Below are positions 11,067 to 22,825 of a stretch of DNA of 62,500 nt, piece after piece; within the stretch, counting starts at the first letter, position 1; every line of letters begins with the position of its first letter. The stretch lies in NCBI GenBank assembly GCA_963575745.1, contig CAUYUJ010000932.1:42501-105000 (forward strand), written 5' to 3'. The stretch comes from Prorocentrum cordatum. Its lineage: Eukaryota > Sar > Dinophyceae > Prorocentrales > Prorocentraceae. The position numbers and the translations under genes are program-made. The notes under the pieces were generated by a model. The model was not told where the DNA came from and did no database searches. It worked only from the letters and a program-made list of their open reading frames with translations.

Positions 11067-11330
11067 TGATCCACCGCCGCTTTACTGTGGATTATTCCCC
11101 CCGTCTGGAACACGGCCCCCCCTCCGAAAATCCCCCCCCCCCGCCCGACCCTCCCCCTCCCCTCCCTATCCCCGGCAAACCCTCCCTTTCCCTAGCCCCT
11201 CCCCCCCCGACCCCTGGAAAACCGGGGGGGGTCACTACTGGTTCGAACTCCGCCCCCCCGTCAGAAAACCGGGTGTGGCCATTATTGGTTCGAACCCTCT
11301 CCTCCAACCGCCGCCGGCACACGACTCTCG
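11067..11330 (+). other. C-rich unique stretch
   Basis: CCCCCC-rich sequence with a short direct repeat around GGTTCGAAC (11,239 and 11,288). No gene seen. Confidence 0.35.
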
Positions 11331-11805
11331 GGTCCCCACCACCGTCTTCACCACCGCCCTCACCGCTGTTCCCCACCACCACCGTCCACACCACCATTCT
11401 CCCACCGTCCCCACTTTTCCCACCACTGTCCCCATTGTCCCCGCCAGTGCCCCCACCAGTGTCGCAGCGCCCCCACTGTCCCCACCACTGTTCCCACCAC
11501 GGTCCCACTCTCCCCACTGTCCCCACTGTCCCCACCACTGTCCCACTGTTCCACTGTCCCTTCCACTGTCCCACTGTTCCACTGTCCCCGCCGCTGTCCC
11601 ATTGAGCTGTTCCACTGTTCCAACCACTGTCCCCACCACTGTCCCATTGTGCCACTGTCCCATTGTCTCACCACTGTCGTCACCACCGCCCTCACCAGTG
11701 TCCCCACCACCACCGTCCCCACCAGTCCCACTGTCCCCACTCCCCCCACCCACTGTCCCCACACCACTGTCCCCACCACCACCGTCCCCACTTCTTTCCC
11801 ACTTA
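11331..11805 (+). repeat. CACTGTCCC/CCACCA minisatellite
   Basis: Units of about 9-15 bp built on CCCCACCACTGTCCC repeat for about 470 bp. Ser/Pro/Thr/Val (plus) and Gly/Trp/Asp (minus) frames span it without any domain. Confidence 0.85.
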
Positions 11806-11942
11806 GCACGCGCGCAAAGGGTGTTCAAGTGATGTCGACATGCGGCGCGAGAGGCCCGTCTTGTCGAATTTGAGGAACAGGTTGAAGAACCGATCGTTTC
11901 GACAAGAATTCGCAGGAGCGCGAGCGCAGGCATTTTTGAACA
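11806..11942 (+). repeat. Family D block, copy 7 left part (interrupted by element E)
   Basis: It carries GCAAAGGGTGTTCAAGTGAT, GAATTCGCAGGAGCGCGAGC and TTTTTGAACA, the same order as the uninterrupted copy at 9,350-9,490. The right part resumes at 12,564. Confidence 0.75.
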
Positions 11943-12563
11943 ATTACCCCAGTGCGACCCTACCTAGAAATTGGAGCCCCTAGGAAAGCAGCATTAGTTG
12001 CTATGCTATGCTATGCTATGCTATGCTATGCCATGCTATGCTGCGCTATGCCATGCTATGCTATGCTGCGCTATGCTATGCTATGCTATGCTAAGCTATG
12101 CTATGCTATGTCATGCTGCGCTGCGCTATACTAAGCTGTACTATGCTATGCTAAGCTGCGCTATGCTATGCTATGCTATGCTATGCTTTGCTATGCTATG
12201 CTAGGCTATGCTATGCTATGCTATGCTGCGCTATGCTATGCTATGCTGGGATATGCTATGATATGCTATGCTGCGCTATGCTATGCTACGCTATGCTATG
12301 CTATGCTGTGCTCTGCTATGCTAAAGCTCAGCGAAGCTAAGATGAAGGTGAGCTAAGCTAAGATAAACCTGAGCTAAGATGAAGCTAAGCTAAGCTAAGA
12401 TGAAATAAGCTAAGCTAAGATGAGATAAACAATGCTAAGCTAAGGGGACGTAGCTGGGGGAACCGCGGGGCGGATACTGGGGGAACAGCCCGGGGCGGTG
12501 TGCACTGCCCGGCGCCTTTCAGAAAGAGAGTAAGAACCCTCTAGGCAGAGCCTCGGTAGGGAA
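11943..12563. mobile_element. Element E copy 2
   Basis: The left edge ATTACCCCAGTGCGACCCTA and right edge CCTCGGTAGGGAA match copy 1. The terminal inverted repeat is slightly decayed (CCCTACCTAGA against CCTCGGTAGGG). Inside, TATGC pentamers run for about 320 bp, followed by GCTAAGCTAAGATGA units and the two CTGGGGGAACNGC blocks shared with copy 1. No coding capacity is seen. Confidence 0.7.
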
Positions 12564-12680
12564 TGATGTTGCAAATTCGTGTGTTTTTATTTGTTTTCCG
12601 GGGTACTCGATTTTTAATTCCCTGCGAAGTCTTAAGTTTTTTGACGGATGTTTGCATGCGCGCGACGACGCGCGCTCGTG
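12564..12680 (+). repeat. Family D block, copy 7 right part
   Basis: It resumes TGATGTTGCAAATTCGTGTG and carries on to a CGCGCGACGACGCGCGC core. Together with 11,806-11,942 it reconstitutes one D copy split by element E. Confidence 0.75.
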
Positions 12681-13027
12681 TATACATTTATATGTACGTA
12701 TAGGTATATATACACATGTATATGTATATGTATATATGTATTTGTATATATTTATATGTATATGTATATGTATACACATGTATGTATATATGTTTATGTA
12801 TATGTATATGTATATGTGTATGTCTATGTACATGTATATGTATATGTATAGGTTTATGTTTATGTTTGTGTATATGTATATGTATATGTATATGCTTACG
12901 TATATGTATATGTATATGTAGATGTTTGTGTATATGTTTATGTTTATGTATATGTATATGTACATGTACATGTATACGTATGCGTAAATGTATATGTATA
13001 GGTATATGCAAATGTATATGTATATGC

Positions 13028-13068
<41 letters not shown>

Positions 13069-13262
13069 CATATGTATACATGTATGTGTATGTATATGTA
13101 TATGTATATGCAGATGTATATGTTTATGTATATGCATATGCACAGGCATATGCATATGTATATGTATATGTATATGCATCCGCATATGTACATTTATCTA
13201 TTTATGTAGGTGTATGTGTGTGCATATGTATATGTGTGTATGTATGTATGTGTATATATTGA
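12681..13262 (+). repeat. (TATATG)n / (TATG)n array
   Basis: About 580 bp of TATG/TATATG units with scattered TTTATG and CATATG variants. Tyr/Val, Met/Tyr and His/Ile frames here are products of the repeat. Confidence 0.95.
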
Positions 13263-13640
13263 CATTCAAAAACAACAATCACATGGATTCTTCCGACTGC
13301 GCGCGAAGCCCGTTTGGTAGCACTTTTTGAAACTATTGACAGACCCATGGTTTACTGAAGAATTCGCAAGAGCGCGTTCGCAAATTCTTTTTGAAAGTCC
13401 GTGTTGCAAGGCCCCCCAAGTAGTGTTTCGCGCGCCCCACCTAGCTCTTAACCGGAAGAGGCCCGCTCTCGACCCGCCGATCAAAAAGTGTTGCGAAGCC
13501 CCCCCCCTGGCAACACGGACTTTTGAAAACAGGTACTTGGCACTCGGTTTCGCATGTTTTGCGCAACCGAAGGTTTGTAAAGGATTTCGGCATGCGCGCG
13601 CCCGGCAATGCGCGCGTGTGCACTTCGATTCTTTGGTTTA
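13263..13640 (+). repeat. Family D, copies 8 and 9 (overlapping, degenerate)
   Basis: It contains GAATTCGCAAGAGCGCG, TTGAAAGTCCGTGTTGCAAG and a second TGTTGCGAAGCCCCCC stretch, ending in GCATGCGCGCGCCCGGCAAT. The palindromic core is partly lost. Confidence 0.65.
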
Positions 13641-13884
13641 TGCATATTTGTTTTTGGAACTGACGGTTTTTAATAAACGAGCGTGCGTGCATGAATTTTT
13701 GCAGTGGATGGCAGGGGGCGGTACTGGCTCGGCTGGGATGGTCTGAGTTCATATTTAGGATGGGCGACGGGGCAGGATCACATGTAAAGTGCACTGCGCG
13801 AGGCCGAGTTGACGACCCGTGGCGGTTGGTGGGGGTACCATCTCTTTTTAGAGAGGAGAATACATGTCGTGTAACTTATGCGGT
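13641..13884. other. Unique linker
   Basis: No gene recognised. The 3' end (CATCTCTTTTTAGAGAGGAG) resembles the family C leader at about 8,830. Confidence 0.4.
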
Positions 13885-14125
13885 GCAACTCTCCCCGCCG
13901 GATTTGAAGTTGTCAATTCCACGGCTCGCGCACTCAGCCCGCCCACCCACCCACAGCTCGTTTTGCCAAGCCCTTCAGCGGCGATTGCGATGACTGCTTG
14001 GCGGTGGCTGGCGCATCGCTGCGGCCGCGGTAGCGGCGCAGGCTCGTGCGCAGGGCGGCCAGTCAATCTGGCGCGACCGACGCGGCCGCGGTGGCTTGAC
14101 CGCTGGGGACTTCGTGGCGCGTCTG
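13885..14125 (+). repeat. Family C block, copy 4 (long)
   Basis: It carries GTTGTCAATTCCACGGCTCG and the extension GCGATTGCGATGACTGCTTG shared with copy 3. Unlike copies 1-3 it is followed by a family B unit rather than a GAC array. Confidence 0.8.
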
Positions 14126-14284
14126 ACATTTTTCTGATATCCGTAAGGGATTCGCCCCCCGCCGCCGACGCCCTCTCTATCGTAATGGGATACATGTCAG
14201 AGTCGCGTCGGTGCGCCTCGGCGCTGCCTTGGCGCATCTGGGAACACCATACGGGGGCGGATAGGAACAATCGGCGCATATTAA

Positions 14285-15435
14285 GACGTTGGCGTTATCG
14301 AAGACGCCTACGGCGAGTCACCGCCGCCCCCTGCCTTTTTGGAACCGCCTGCTTGGCCAAGCTATCGGGCCAGGCGTTCCCCGAGTGGGTTTCGAAAGCT
14401 TTCGGGTTTCCTGGAGGACGTCTTGGAGGGCTCCTGGGCCGTCTTGGAGGCCTCTTGCGGGCCGTTTGGGCAGTGTTAGGCCGTCTTGAGGCCATCTTGA
14501 GGCCATCTTGTGCAGTCTTGGGTGCATCTTGGGGCCATCTTGGCCGTCTTGGAGGCCGTCTTGGCCGTCTTGGAGGCATTTCGAAGGTCATCTTGGCCGT
14601 CCTGAGGCTATTTTGACACTTTCGGGCCTTCCTGGAGGACGTCTTGGAGGATTCCTGGGCCGTCTTGGAGCCCTCTTGCGGGCCTTTTGGGCAGTCTAAG
14701 GCCATCTTGAGGCCATCTGGGGCCGTCTTGGAGGCCCCTTGCGGGCCTTTTGGGCAGTCTTGGGCCGTCTTGAGGCCATCTTGGGCCGTCTTGGGTGCAT
14801 TTGGTGCAATTTTCGCTGTCTTGGAGGCCTTCTTGTTGGCCGTCTTGGAGGCATCTTGGAGGCCATCTTGGCCGTCTTGGAGGCCATCTTCGGCGTCTTC
14901 GGGGCCATCTTGGGCCGTCTTGGGGTCTTCTTGGCGCCCTCTTGGGGGCCTCTTAGGTTGTAATGGGGCCGTCTTGGAGGCCTCTTGGACGCTCTTGGGA
15001 CGATGTTGGGGGCCTCTTGGGCCGTCTTGGGCCGTCGGAGAGCTGACCAGGAGCAAGAGCCAAAATTCTTCAGATACCTAATGGAAATCAATGATTTTTA
15101 CCCTTTCGGGCCTTCTCGGAGGACGTCTTGGAGGCCTCTTGGGGGCCTCTTGGCCACTCTTAGGCCATCTTGGAGCCATCTTGGGCCGTCTTGGAGGCTT
15201 CTTGGACCATCTTTGGCGGACTTGGAGGCCATCTTGGGCCACCTTGGAGGCCATCTTGGGCCAACGTGGCCATCTTGGAGGCCATCTTGAGCCGTCTTGG
15301 AGGATTTTTCCGGTCGTTGGGGTCCCTTTGGGTGGCCGGCGGGACGGGCCGAAGCCCCAGGGGGAGTTCTTTTGGGAAAAGAACCAAAACCAAAAGCGAA
15401 AGGGTTCAGAACGCCAGGCAACCCCGTGATGAATT
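14285..15435 (+). repeat. Family B unit with both ends, unit 1
   Basis: The start module (ATCGAAGACGCCTACGGCGA, about 14,298) is followed by CTTGGAGGCC arrays and one spacer (about 15,030-15,110) ending AAATCAATGATTTTTACC. The end module (GGTGGCCGGCGGGACGGGCC, about 15,331) closes the unit. The same start and end modules bracket the next unit, giving a defined repeat unit. Confidence 0.85.
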
Positions 15436-15439
15436 AACA

Positions 15440-17283
15440 GGGAGCGGCGGATCGAAGACGCCTACGGCGAATCACCGCCGCCCCCTGCCTTTTTGGAAGC
15501 GCCTGCGTGGCCGAAAGTTGGGTTTGAGCTTGGCCAAGCTAGGCCGCGAGTTCCCCGAGTGGGTTTCGAAAGCCTTCAGGGAACACGGAGTCGGGCGAGC
15601 TATCGGACCAGGTGGTTTCCGAGCTTTCGGGCCTCCTGGAGGACGTCTTGGAGGGGTCTTGGGCCGTCTTGGAAGCCTCTTGCGGGCCTTTTGGGCAGTC
15701 TAAGGCCATCTTCAGGCCATCTGGGGTCGTCTTGGGTGCATCTTGGGGCCATCTTCGCCGTCTTGGAGGCCTTCTTGGCCGTTTGGTGGCGTCTTGGAGG
15801 CCATTTTGGCCGTCTTGGAGGCCATCTTGGGCGTTTTGGGGGCCTCTTGGGCGTCTTGGGGCCTTCTTGGGGCCTCTTGGGGCCGTCTTGGGGGCCTCTT
15901 GGGCCGTCATCGGGCCATCTTAGAGGCCTCTTGGGCGCTCTGGGGGCGATGTTACGGGGCCGCTTGGGCCGTCTTGGGCCGTCGCAGAGCTGAAAAGGAG
16001 CAATAGCCACAATCTTTGAAACACCGAAGGCAATTGAATGATTTTGGCTCGTTCGGGCCTTCCTGGAGGACGCCTTAGAGGGCTCTTGGGCCGTCTTGGA
16101 GGCCTCTTGCGGGCCTACAGGGCCGTCTTAGGCCATCTTCAGGCCATCTGGGGCCATCTAAGGTGCATCTTCGGGCCATGTTCGCCGTCTTGACGGCCTT
16201 CTTGGCCGCTTGGAGGCATCTTGGAGGCCATCTTGGCCGTCTTGGAGGCTATCTTGGGCGTCTTGGGGGCCTCTTGGGCCGTCTTCGGGCCTTCTTGGGG
16301 CCGTCTTGGGGGCCTCTTGGGCTGTCATGGAGCCATCTTGGATGCCTCTTGGGCGCTCTTGGTGCGATGTTGGGGGCCGCTTTGGCTGTCTCGGGCCGTC
16401 GGAGAGCCGAAAAGGAGCAAAAGCCAACATTCTTCAAAAACCTAAGGCAAATCAATGATTTTTACCAGTTCGGGCCTTCCTGGAGGACGTCTTGGAGGCC
16501 TCTTAGGGGACCTCTTGGCCAGTCTTAGGCCATCTTGGAGCCATCTTGGGCCGTCTTGGAGGCCTCTTGCGGGCCTTTTAGGCAGTGTTAGGCCGTCTTG
16601 AGGCCATTTTGGGCCGTCTTGGGTGCTTCTTGGGGTCATCCTGTCCTTCTTGTTGGCGGTCTTGGAGGCATCTTGGAGGCCATCTTGGCAGTCTTGGAGG
16701 CCATCTGGGGCTTCTTGTTGGGGGCCTTTTGGGCCGTCTTGGGGCCGTCTTGGGGGCCTCTTGGGCCTTCCTGGAGCTGTCTTGGAGGCTTCTTGGGCAC
16801 TCTTGGGGCGATCTTGATGGCCTCTTGGGCAGTCTTGGGCCGTCGGAAGGCCGAAAAGGAGCAGTAGCCAAAATCCTTCAAAACCTGCAGAAAATCAATG
16901 ATTTTGACCTCTTCGGGCTCACGTGGAGGATTTTTTTGACGTCTTGGAGGCCATCTTGGAGGCCATTTGGGGCCGTCTTGGGCCGTCTTAGAGGTTTCTT
17001 GTGCGAACTTGGAGGCATCTTGGACTCTCTTGGGCCGTCTTGGAGGCCATCTTGGACCATCTTGGGCGAACTTGGAGGCCATCTTGGGCCATCTTGGGCC
17101 ATCTTGGCCATCTTGGACGCCATCTTGGAGCCATCTGGAGCAGGAAAAACCTTTGCAACAAGATGTTGGGCAGTCTTTGGGTCCTTTCGGGTGGCCGGCG
17201 GGACGGGCCGAAGCCCCAGGGGGAGTTCTAAAATAACCGAAATCGAAAGGATCTAGCACGCCGGGCACCCCTGTGGCAAGCCA
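15440..17283 (+). repeat. Family B unit with both ends, unit 2
   Basis: It starts GATCGAAGACGCCTACGGCG at about 15,448 and ends with the GGTGGCCGGCGGGACGGGCC module at about 17,189. Inside, CTTGGGCCGTCTTGGAGGCC arrays are separated by conserved spacers at about 15,988, 16,405 and 16,850, a higher-order period of roughly 420-450 bp. Confidence 0.85.
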
Positions 17284-17284
17284 A

Positions 17285-17892
17285 CATGGGGGCGGCGGTT
17301 CCTAGTGGCCTTCGGCCCATCCCGCCACAGCGCCTGGGTTGTGGGTCTGGGGCGCCTCTTGTATATGTGTTGGGGTGTCGTGGGGAGCCTTTCGGGGGCC
17401 TCTCTCTTGGAGGCGGCTTGGGCGCTTCTTGGGGGCCTCCTGGGGCCTCGTGGGGTATCTTTTGGGTCTCTTGGAGGCCTCTTGGGCGGGTCTTGGGCGC
17501 CTCTTGGGGGCCTCTTGGCGGCCTCTTGGGGCCTCCTGGGAGTTCTTTCGGGGCACAGATATAAAATGTGTGGTTCGTGGTCCCCTGCTTGGGCCCCTCT
17601 TGGGCCGTCGGGAGCGCTTCTTGGGCCATCTTGGAGCCCTCTTGGGCCGTCTTGGGGCTCTCTTGGAGGCGTCTTGGGCTGTCTTGGGGCGGTCTTGGGA
17701 GTTCCTTGAGCCGTCTTGGACCGTCGGAAAACCGAACATGCGAGAAGGCCAACATCCTTCAAAAACCTTCATAACATCTACGATCTTGGCTCCTTTGGGC
17801 TCTATCGGGAGGCTTCTTGGAGCGCTCTTGGGGCCTCTTTGGGCCCTCTTGGGCCGTGTTGGAACCATCTTTGGGCGTCTTGGAGCACTCTT
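17285..17892 (+). repeat. Family B array, unit 3 (start module plus array)
   Basis: It opens with GTGGCCTTCGGCCCATCCCG, like the copy at 4.47 kb, then the CTTGGGGCC minisatellite and one spacer (about 17,715-17,800). It lacks the end module. Confidence 0.8.
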
Positions 17893-18100
17893 GGCCTCGG
17901 CAATACGAATATGGTATACTTTGCTAAGGTTTATGGCTTCGGGTATGCGAATACGGTGTAATTTACGAGGGTATGTTGTGCATCGGGGATGCAACATATT
18001 GCAATTTACTAGGATTCGTGGCCTCAGGGACGCGCATACTGCATCATTTACGCAGGATTGTGGCCTCGGGGGCGCGAATCTCATGTATTTTTTCGTGTCC
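17893..18100 (+). repeat. 42-bp tandem repeat, about 5 copies
   Basis: GGCCTCGGGGACGCGAATAC-like units begin at about 17,893, 17,935, 17,977, 18,020 and 18,062, each followed by an ATTTAC-AGGATT-like half. The period is 42-43 bp. Confidence 0.75.
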
Positions 18101-18410
18101 CACATTCCCCCCTGGAATTTAGAGTACGCGATCCGAGGGTGGCAACCCGGCGGTTTGGGGCTCCCCCCCCTCGTGCGGACTGAAACAATTTACAGTAGGA
18201 ACCAGAAAGCAGGATTGTTGCATTGGAGACTTGAAGCTGCAACTGGTGCAGGGAGCAGCACACTTCGGCCTACAGCATGGTGGCCCCACAAGGGGGCCGG
18301 CGGAGTAACGATGCTGGTGACGATGACGACAATGACGACGGCACGGACCATGGTGGCGACGATGCCGATCACGTCGATGGCGATGGTGGTGTCCACGTGT
18401 CGGCGATGGA
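18101..18410. other. Unique stretch with a decayed GAC segment
   Basis: Ordinary sequence to about 18,300, then degenerate GAC/GATGGC units (18,305-18,405) preceding a D block, the same order seen at 9.15-9.5 kb. Confidence 0.45.
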
Positions 18411-18640
18411 GGTTTTGGAGAGATTCCGACATGCGCGCGCGGCTTTCGGGCGCGTATGGCCGAACTAAAAATATCGTAAGGTTCGTGCCCCCCATCGACC
18501 GCGCAAAGGGCATTCGGATGATTTCGACATGCGCGCGCGAGAGGTCCGCTTGCTCGCATGTGATGAACACGTTGCGCAAACAGTCGATTTCCGTAAGCAT
18601 TCGCAAGAGGGCGCGCAGGCCTTTTCAACACACGTGCGGC
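18411..18640 (+). repeat. Family D block, copy 10
   Basis: It has CGACATGCGCGCGCGGCTTT, GCGCAAAGGGCATTCGGATG, CGACATGCGCGCGCGAGAGG and AGCATTCGCAAGAGGGCGCG. This is the rightmost D copy seen. Confidence 0.7.
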
Positions 18641-18703
18641 ACACATTAATATCAATTCATATATATATATGTATGTATGTAGAATGTCGTCGAAAACTCA
18701 ACC

Positions 18704-18900
18704 GAGGAGGAGGAGGAGGAGGAGGAGGAGGAGGAGGAGGAGGAGGAGGAGGAGGAGGAGGAGGAGGAGGAGAAGGGGGAGGGGGAGGAGGGGAGGAGGA
18801 GGAGGAGGAGGAGGAGGAGGAGGAGGAGGGAGGAGGAGGAGGAGGGGGAGGAGGGGGAGGAGGAGGAGGAGGAGGAGGAGGAGGAGGAGAGGGAGGACAG
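18704..18900 (+). repeat. (GGA)n array
   Basis: Nearly perfect GGA with GGGGGA interruptions. The following 18,900-19,005 is GC-rich without an identified gene. Confidence 0.95.
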
Positions 18901-19007
18901 CGAGGAGCCAGCGGAACGCAGAGGGACGGTGAGGCGGAGGCGCTCCTCCCGCGGGGGCGTCCGCGGGAGCAGCGGAGGGCCGGGGCGCCGGGCGGGGAGC
19001 GATATGT

Positions 19008-19130
19008 CCTCCTCCTCCTCCTCCTCCCTCTCCTCCTCCTCCTCCTCCTCCTGCCCCTCCCCCTCCTCCTCGTCCTATCCTTATCCCTATCCCTATCCCT
19101 AACATTGACAGCTTAGGGATAGGGATCGGG
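19008..19130 (+). repeat. CTC array and CCCTAT hexamers
   Basis: CTC runs (19,008-19,072) are followed by five or so CCCTAT/TATCCC hexamers ending at about 19,101. The hexamers are too few and internal to be called a telomere. Confidence 0.8.
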
Positions 19131-19315
19131 ATAGTAAATATGGGCCCCCCGCCGCAGGTCGCCAGCCAGCCGAAGGCTGCCAGTCGGACCGCGCGCCGCG
19201 GGCACCGGAGCGTGCGGCGTGTGCAGGAGAGCGGGCGCGGCCCCACTGCCCCCTTGCCATGATCTGCACTGGAGGGACTTTTGGGGCAGTCGAGGAGGGG
19301 GGTGCAAGGGAGGGA

Positions 19316-19545
19316 GCAAGGACAGGGATAGGAGTGGGAATAGGAGTAGGAATAGGAGCAGGAAAATGAATAGGAATATGAGTGGAGATAGGAAGAGGAA
19401 TAGGAAGAGGAATAGGAATAGGAACAGGATTGGGAAGATGAATGGGAATAGGAACAGTCATAGGAATAGGAACATGAACATGAAATAGGAACATGAGCAG
19501 GAATAGGAATAGGAATAGGAATAGGAACGATGGCGTAGTCATACA
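19316..19545 (+). repeat. AGGAAT/AGGAAC hexamer array
   Basis: Hexamers GGAATA and variants run for about 220 bp, giving Arg-Asn (plus) and Pro-Ile (minus) frames. Confidence 0.9.
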
Positions 19546-19549
19546 CGCA

Positions 19550-20735
<1,186 letters not shown>

Positions 20736-20799
20736 GCCGAGCCGGCTCGAAACGCGGAAATCGTTCGCTGTGGACGGCTTGAGCCACAGTGGCTACGGA

Positions 20800-21028
20800 T
20801 GGGGTGGATGGAAGGGGAGGTGGACAATGGGATGGGTGGAGAGGAGAGCAGGTGGGATAGAAGAGGAGTCGGGGGGATGTGGGCTGGAGGGGTCGGTTGG
20901 GGCTGGGGCGGAGAAGGGTGATCGAGGGAAGAGCGGGTGGAGGGGAGTGGGCGATGGGGAGGGGATGGGAGGGGGCGAGAAGGGGGAGCGGACGAGGAGG
21001 AGGAGGAGGAGAAGGAGGAGGAGGAGGA
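20800..21028 (+). repeat. G-rich purine stretch leading into composite repeat A
   Basis: GGATGG/GGGGAGG-type sequence ending in GGA units. Confidence 0.6.
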
Positions 21029-21680
21029 CCAGTGTAAGCCCAAGGCTCATCAACGATGTTGCAATCAACCCTCCCTCCAAGTTCCCCTCTTCATAGGTCT
21101 TTGCAAGGATTCATTTTCACTGAGGGAAAGGCCCCGTTGGAAGACGAACGTCCAAAAACCCTAATCCGCGTCAGGACACCATTCTTGAAACTTCAACGCC
21201 GCGAATCAAGGCTACTGTTGCGTCCTGGCGTTCACTGATCGTGCCACAACGCCGTGTTTGGGATTTCTTCACCGCGATTTAACGTAGCTGTTGCGCCTTG
21301 ACAGTCCGACATCGTGGCAGAACACCACTTCTGGGACGTCAACCATGAGACTCCTTGAAACTGCTGTAATATCTTGAGGCAAATGTGCGGGGCGCTACGG
21401 CGAGAGCCACCTTTTGAAAGCCACCCTTTGTCCGTAAAACTCTTGCAACCTTTTCAGTCGAATGTGCGCGGCGCCAGGACGCAAACTGGACTGAAAACTG
21501 CCCGCCCTCCATCCGTGAAGCTCTTCCACACTTTGAGACGAATGTGCGCGGCGTCAGGGCGAGAGCCATACTTTGATGAATACGACCCTCCCTCCATCCA
21601 TGAAGCTCTTGCAAAATGTGAAACGCCCGACACGTCTCGGTGTTCGAGAGGGAGGAGTTGTTTATAAGGGAAGGGGATGG
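21029..21680 (+). repeat. Composite repeat A, copy 1
   Basis: It starts CCAGTGTAAGCCCAAGGCTC and TCATCAACGATGTTG, passes CTCTTCATAGG, then about 74-bp subrepeats (CTTCAACGCCGCGAATCAAG), then about 80-bp subrepeats (CGAATGTGCGCGGCG with GGCGAGAGCCA), and ends GGGAGGAGTTGTTTATAAGG. It is flanked by GGA arrays on both sides. Confidence 0.8.
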
Positions 21681-21842
21681 AGGATGATGATGAGGAGGAG
21701 AAGGCGGAGGAGGAGGAGGATGAGGAGGAACGCTACAGCCTCGTCGCCTAAGTCCGACCAGCGTAGAACAAAGAAGAGGAGGAGGAGGAGGATGTGGAGG
21801 AGGAGGAGGAGGAGGAGGAGGAGGAGGAGGAGGAGGAGGAGT
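21681..21842 (+). repeat. (GGA)n/GAT purine array between A copies
   Basis: GGA units with GATGATGAGGAGG, interrupted by a short unique segment (21,732-21,775). Confidence 0.9.
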
Positions 21843-22690
21843 AGGACAAGTGTAAAACCAAGACTCATTAACGATATCAAAATACACCCTCCCTCCAAGC
21901 TCGCTCTTCATAGGCCCCGTAGAAGGATCCATCTCAACTGAGGGAAAGGCCCTGTCGGGAGACAACCATTTGAAGATCCTGAATCGTGCCCAAACACAAT
22001 TTTCTGGACTCCAACGCCACGGATCAACCTGACTGTTGCGGCGTGACGATTCTGAATTGTGCCAGAAAGCCAGCCTTGCGACTTCAACACCGCGAGTCAA
22101 CGTAACTGTTGCGCCTACCCAGAATGGTTCCAAAACACCGCTTCTGGTACGTTAACCATGCGATGAGGTGAGACTCTTGCGATTTCTTCTGACGAATGTG
22201 CGCGGCGCTTAGGCGAGAACCGCATTTTGAAAAGGAGCCGCCTTCAATCCGTGAAACTATTGCGAATCTTTGAGGCCAATGTGCACCGCGATGAGGCGAG
22301 GACCACCTTTTCAGAACGACCTGCCCTCAATCAACGAAGTTTGTGCGAATTTTTAAGTCGGATGTGCGCGGCGCTAAGGCGAGTGAACTTGCCCGCCCTC
22401 CATCCATGAAACACTTGCACTTTTTTGAAACGAATGTGCGCGGCGTTAGGGCGAGAGCCACATTTTGAGAACGGCCCACCCTCAATCCGTGAAGCTCTTG
22501 CAATTCAAGAAGCAAAGGTGCGCGGCGCTAAGGCGAGAGCCACATTTTGGAAGCGACTCGCCCTCAAAATGTGAAACTGTTGCCAACTTCGGAGCCTCAG
22601 GATCAGAAACGGTGAGGAAGCCTCCGGCGACGCGCCCGTCCCGTCTCTTCGACCGGCCTCGGGGTGCGTCAGGGAGGAGTTCTTTATAAG
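21843..22690 (+). repeat. Composite repeat A, copy 2
   Basis: It starts GACAAGTGTAAAACCAAGAC and has the same order as copy 1, with a longer run of the CGAATGTGCGCGGCGCT subrepeat (about six units at 22,170-22,575). It ends GGGAGGAGTTCTTTATAAGG. Confidence 0.85.
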
Positions 22691-22699
22691 GAGACGGAA

Positions 22700-22825
22700 T
22701 GGAGGAGGGGGAGAAGGAGGATGATGAGGAGGAGGCGGAGGAGGAGGATGAGGAGGAGGAGGAGGAGGAGGAGGAGGAGGAGGGGGAGGAGGAGGCGGAG
22801 GAGGAGGATGAGGAGGAGGGGCAGG
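22700..22825 (+). repeat. (GGA)n array
   Basis: GGA/GATGAGGAGG units. Confidence 0.9.

Noticed and set aside
14295-15056. 253-codon frame rich in Pro/Gln/Asp/Arg and its plus-strand Leu/Gly/Trp partners
   Set aside because: Both strands of family B are open in several frames because the repeat lacks stop codons. There is no conserved gene structure.
19080-19104. CCCTAT hexamers as a possible interstitial telomere
   Set aside because: Only about five units of a hexamer that differs from the TTTAGGG type expected in dinoflagellates.
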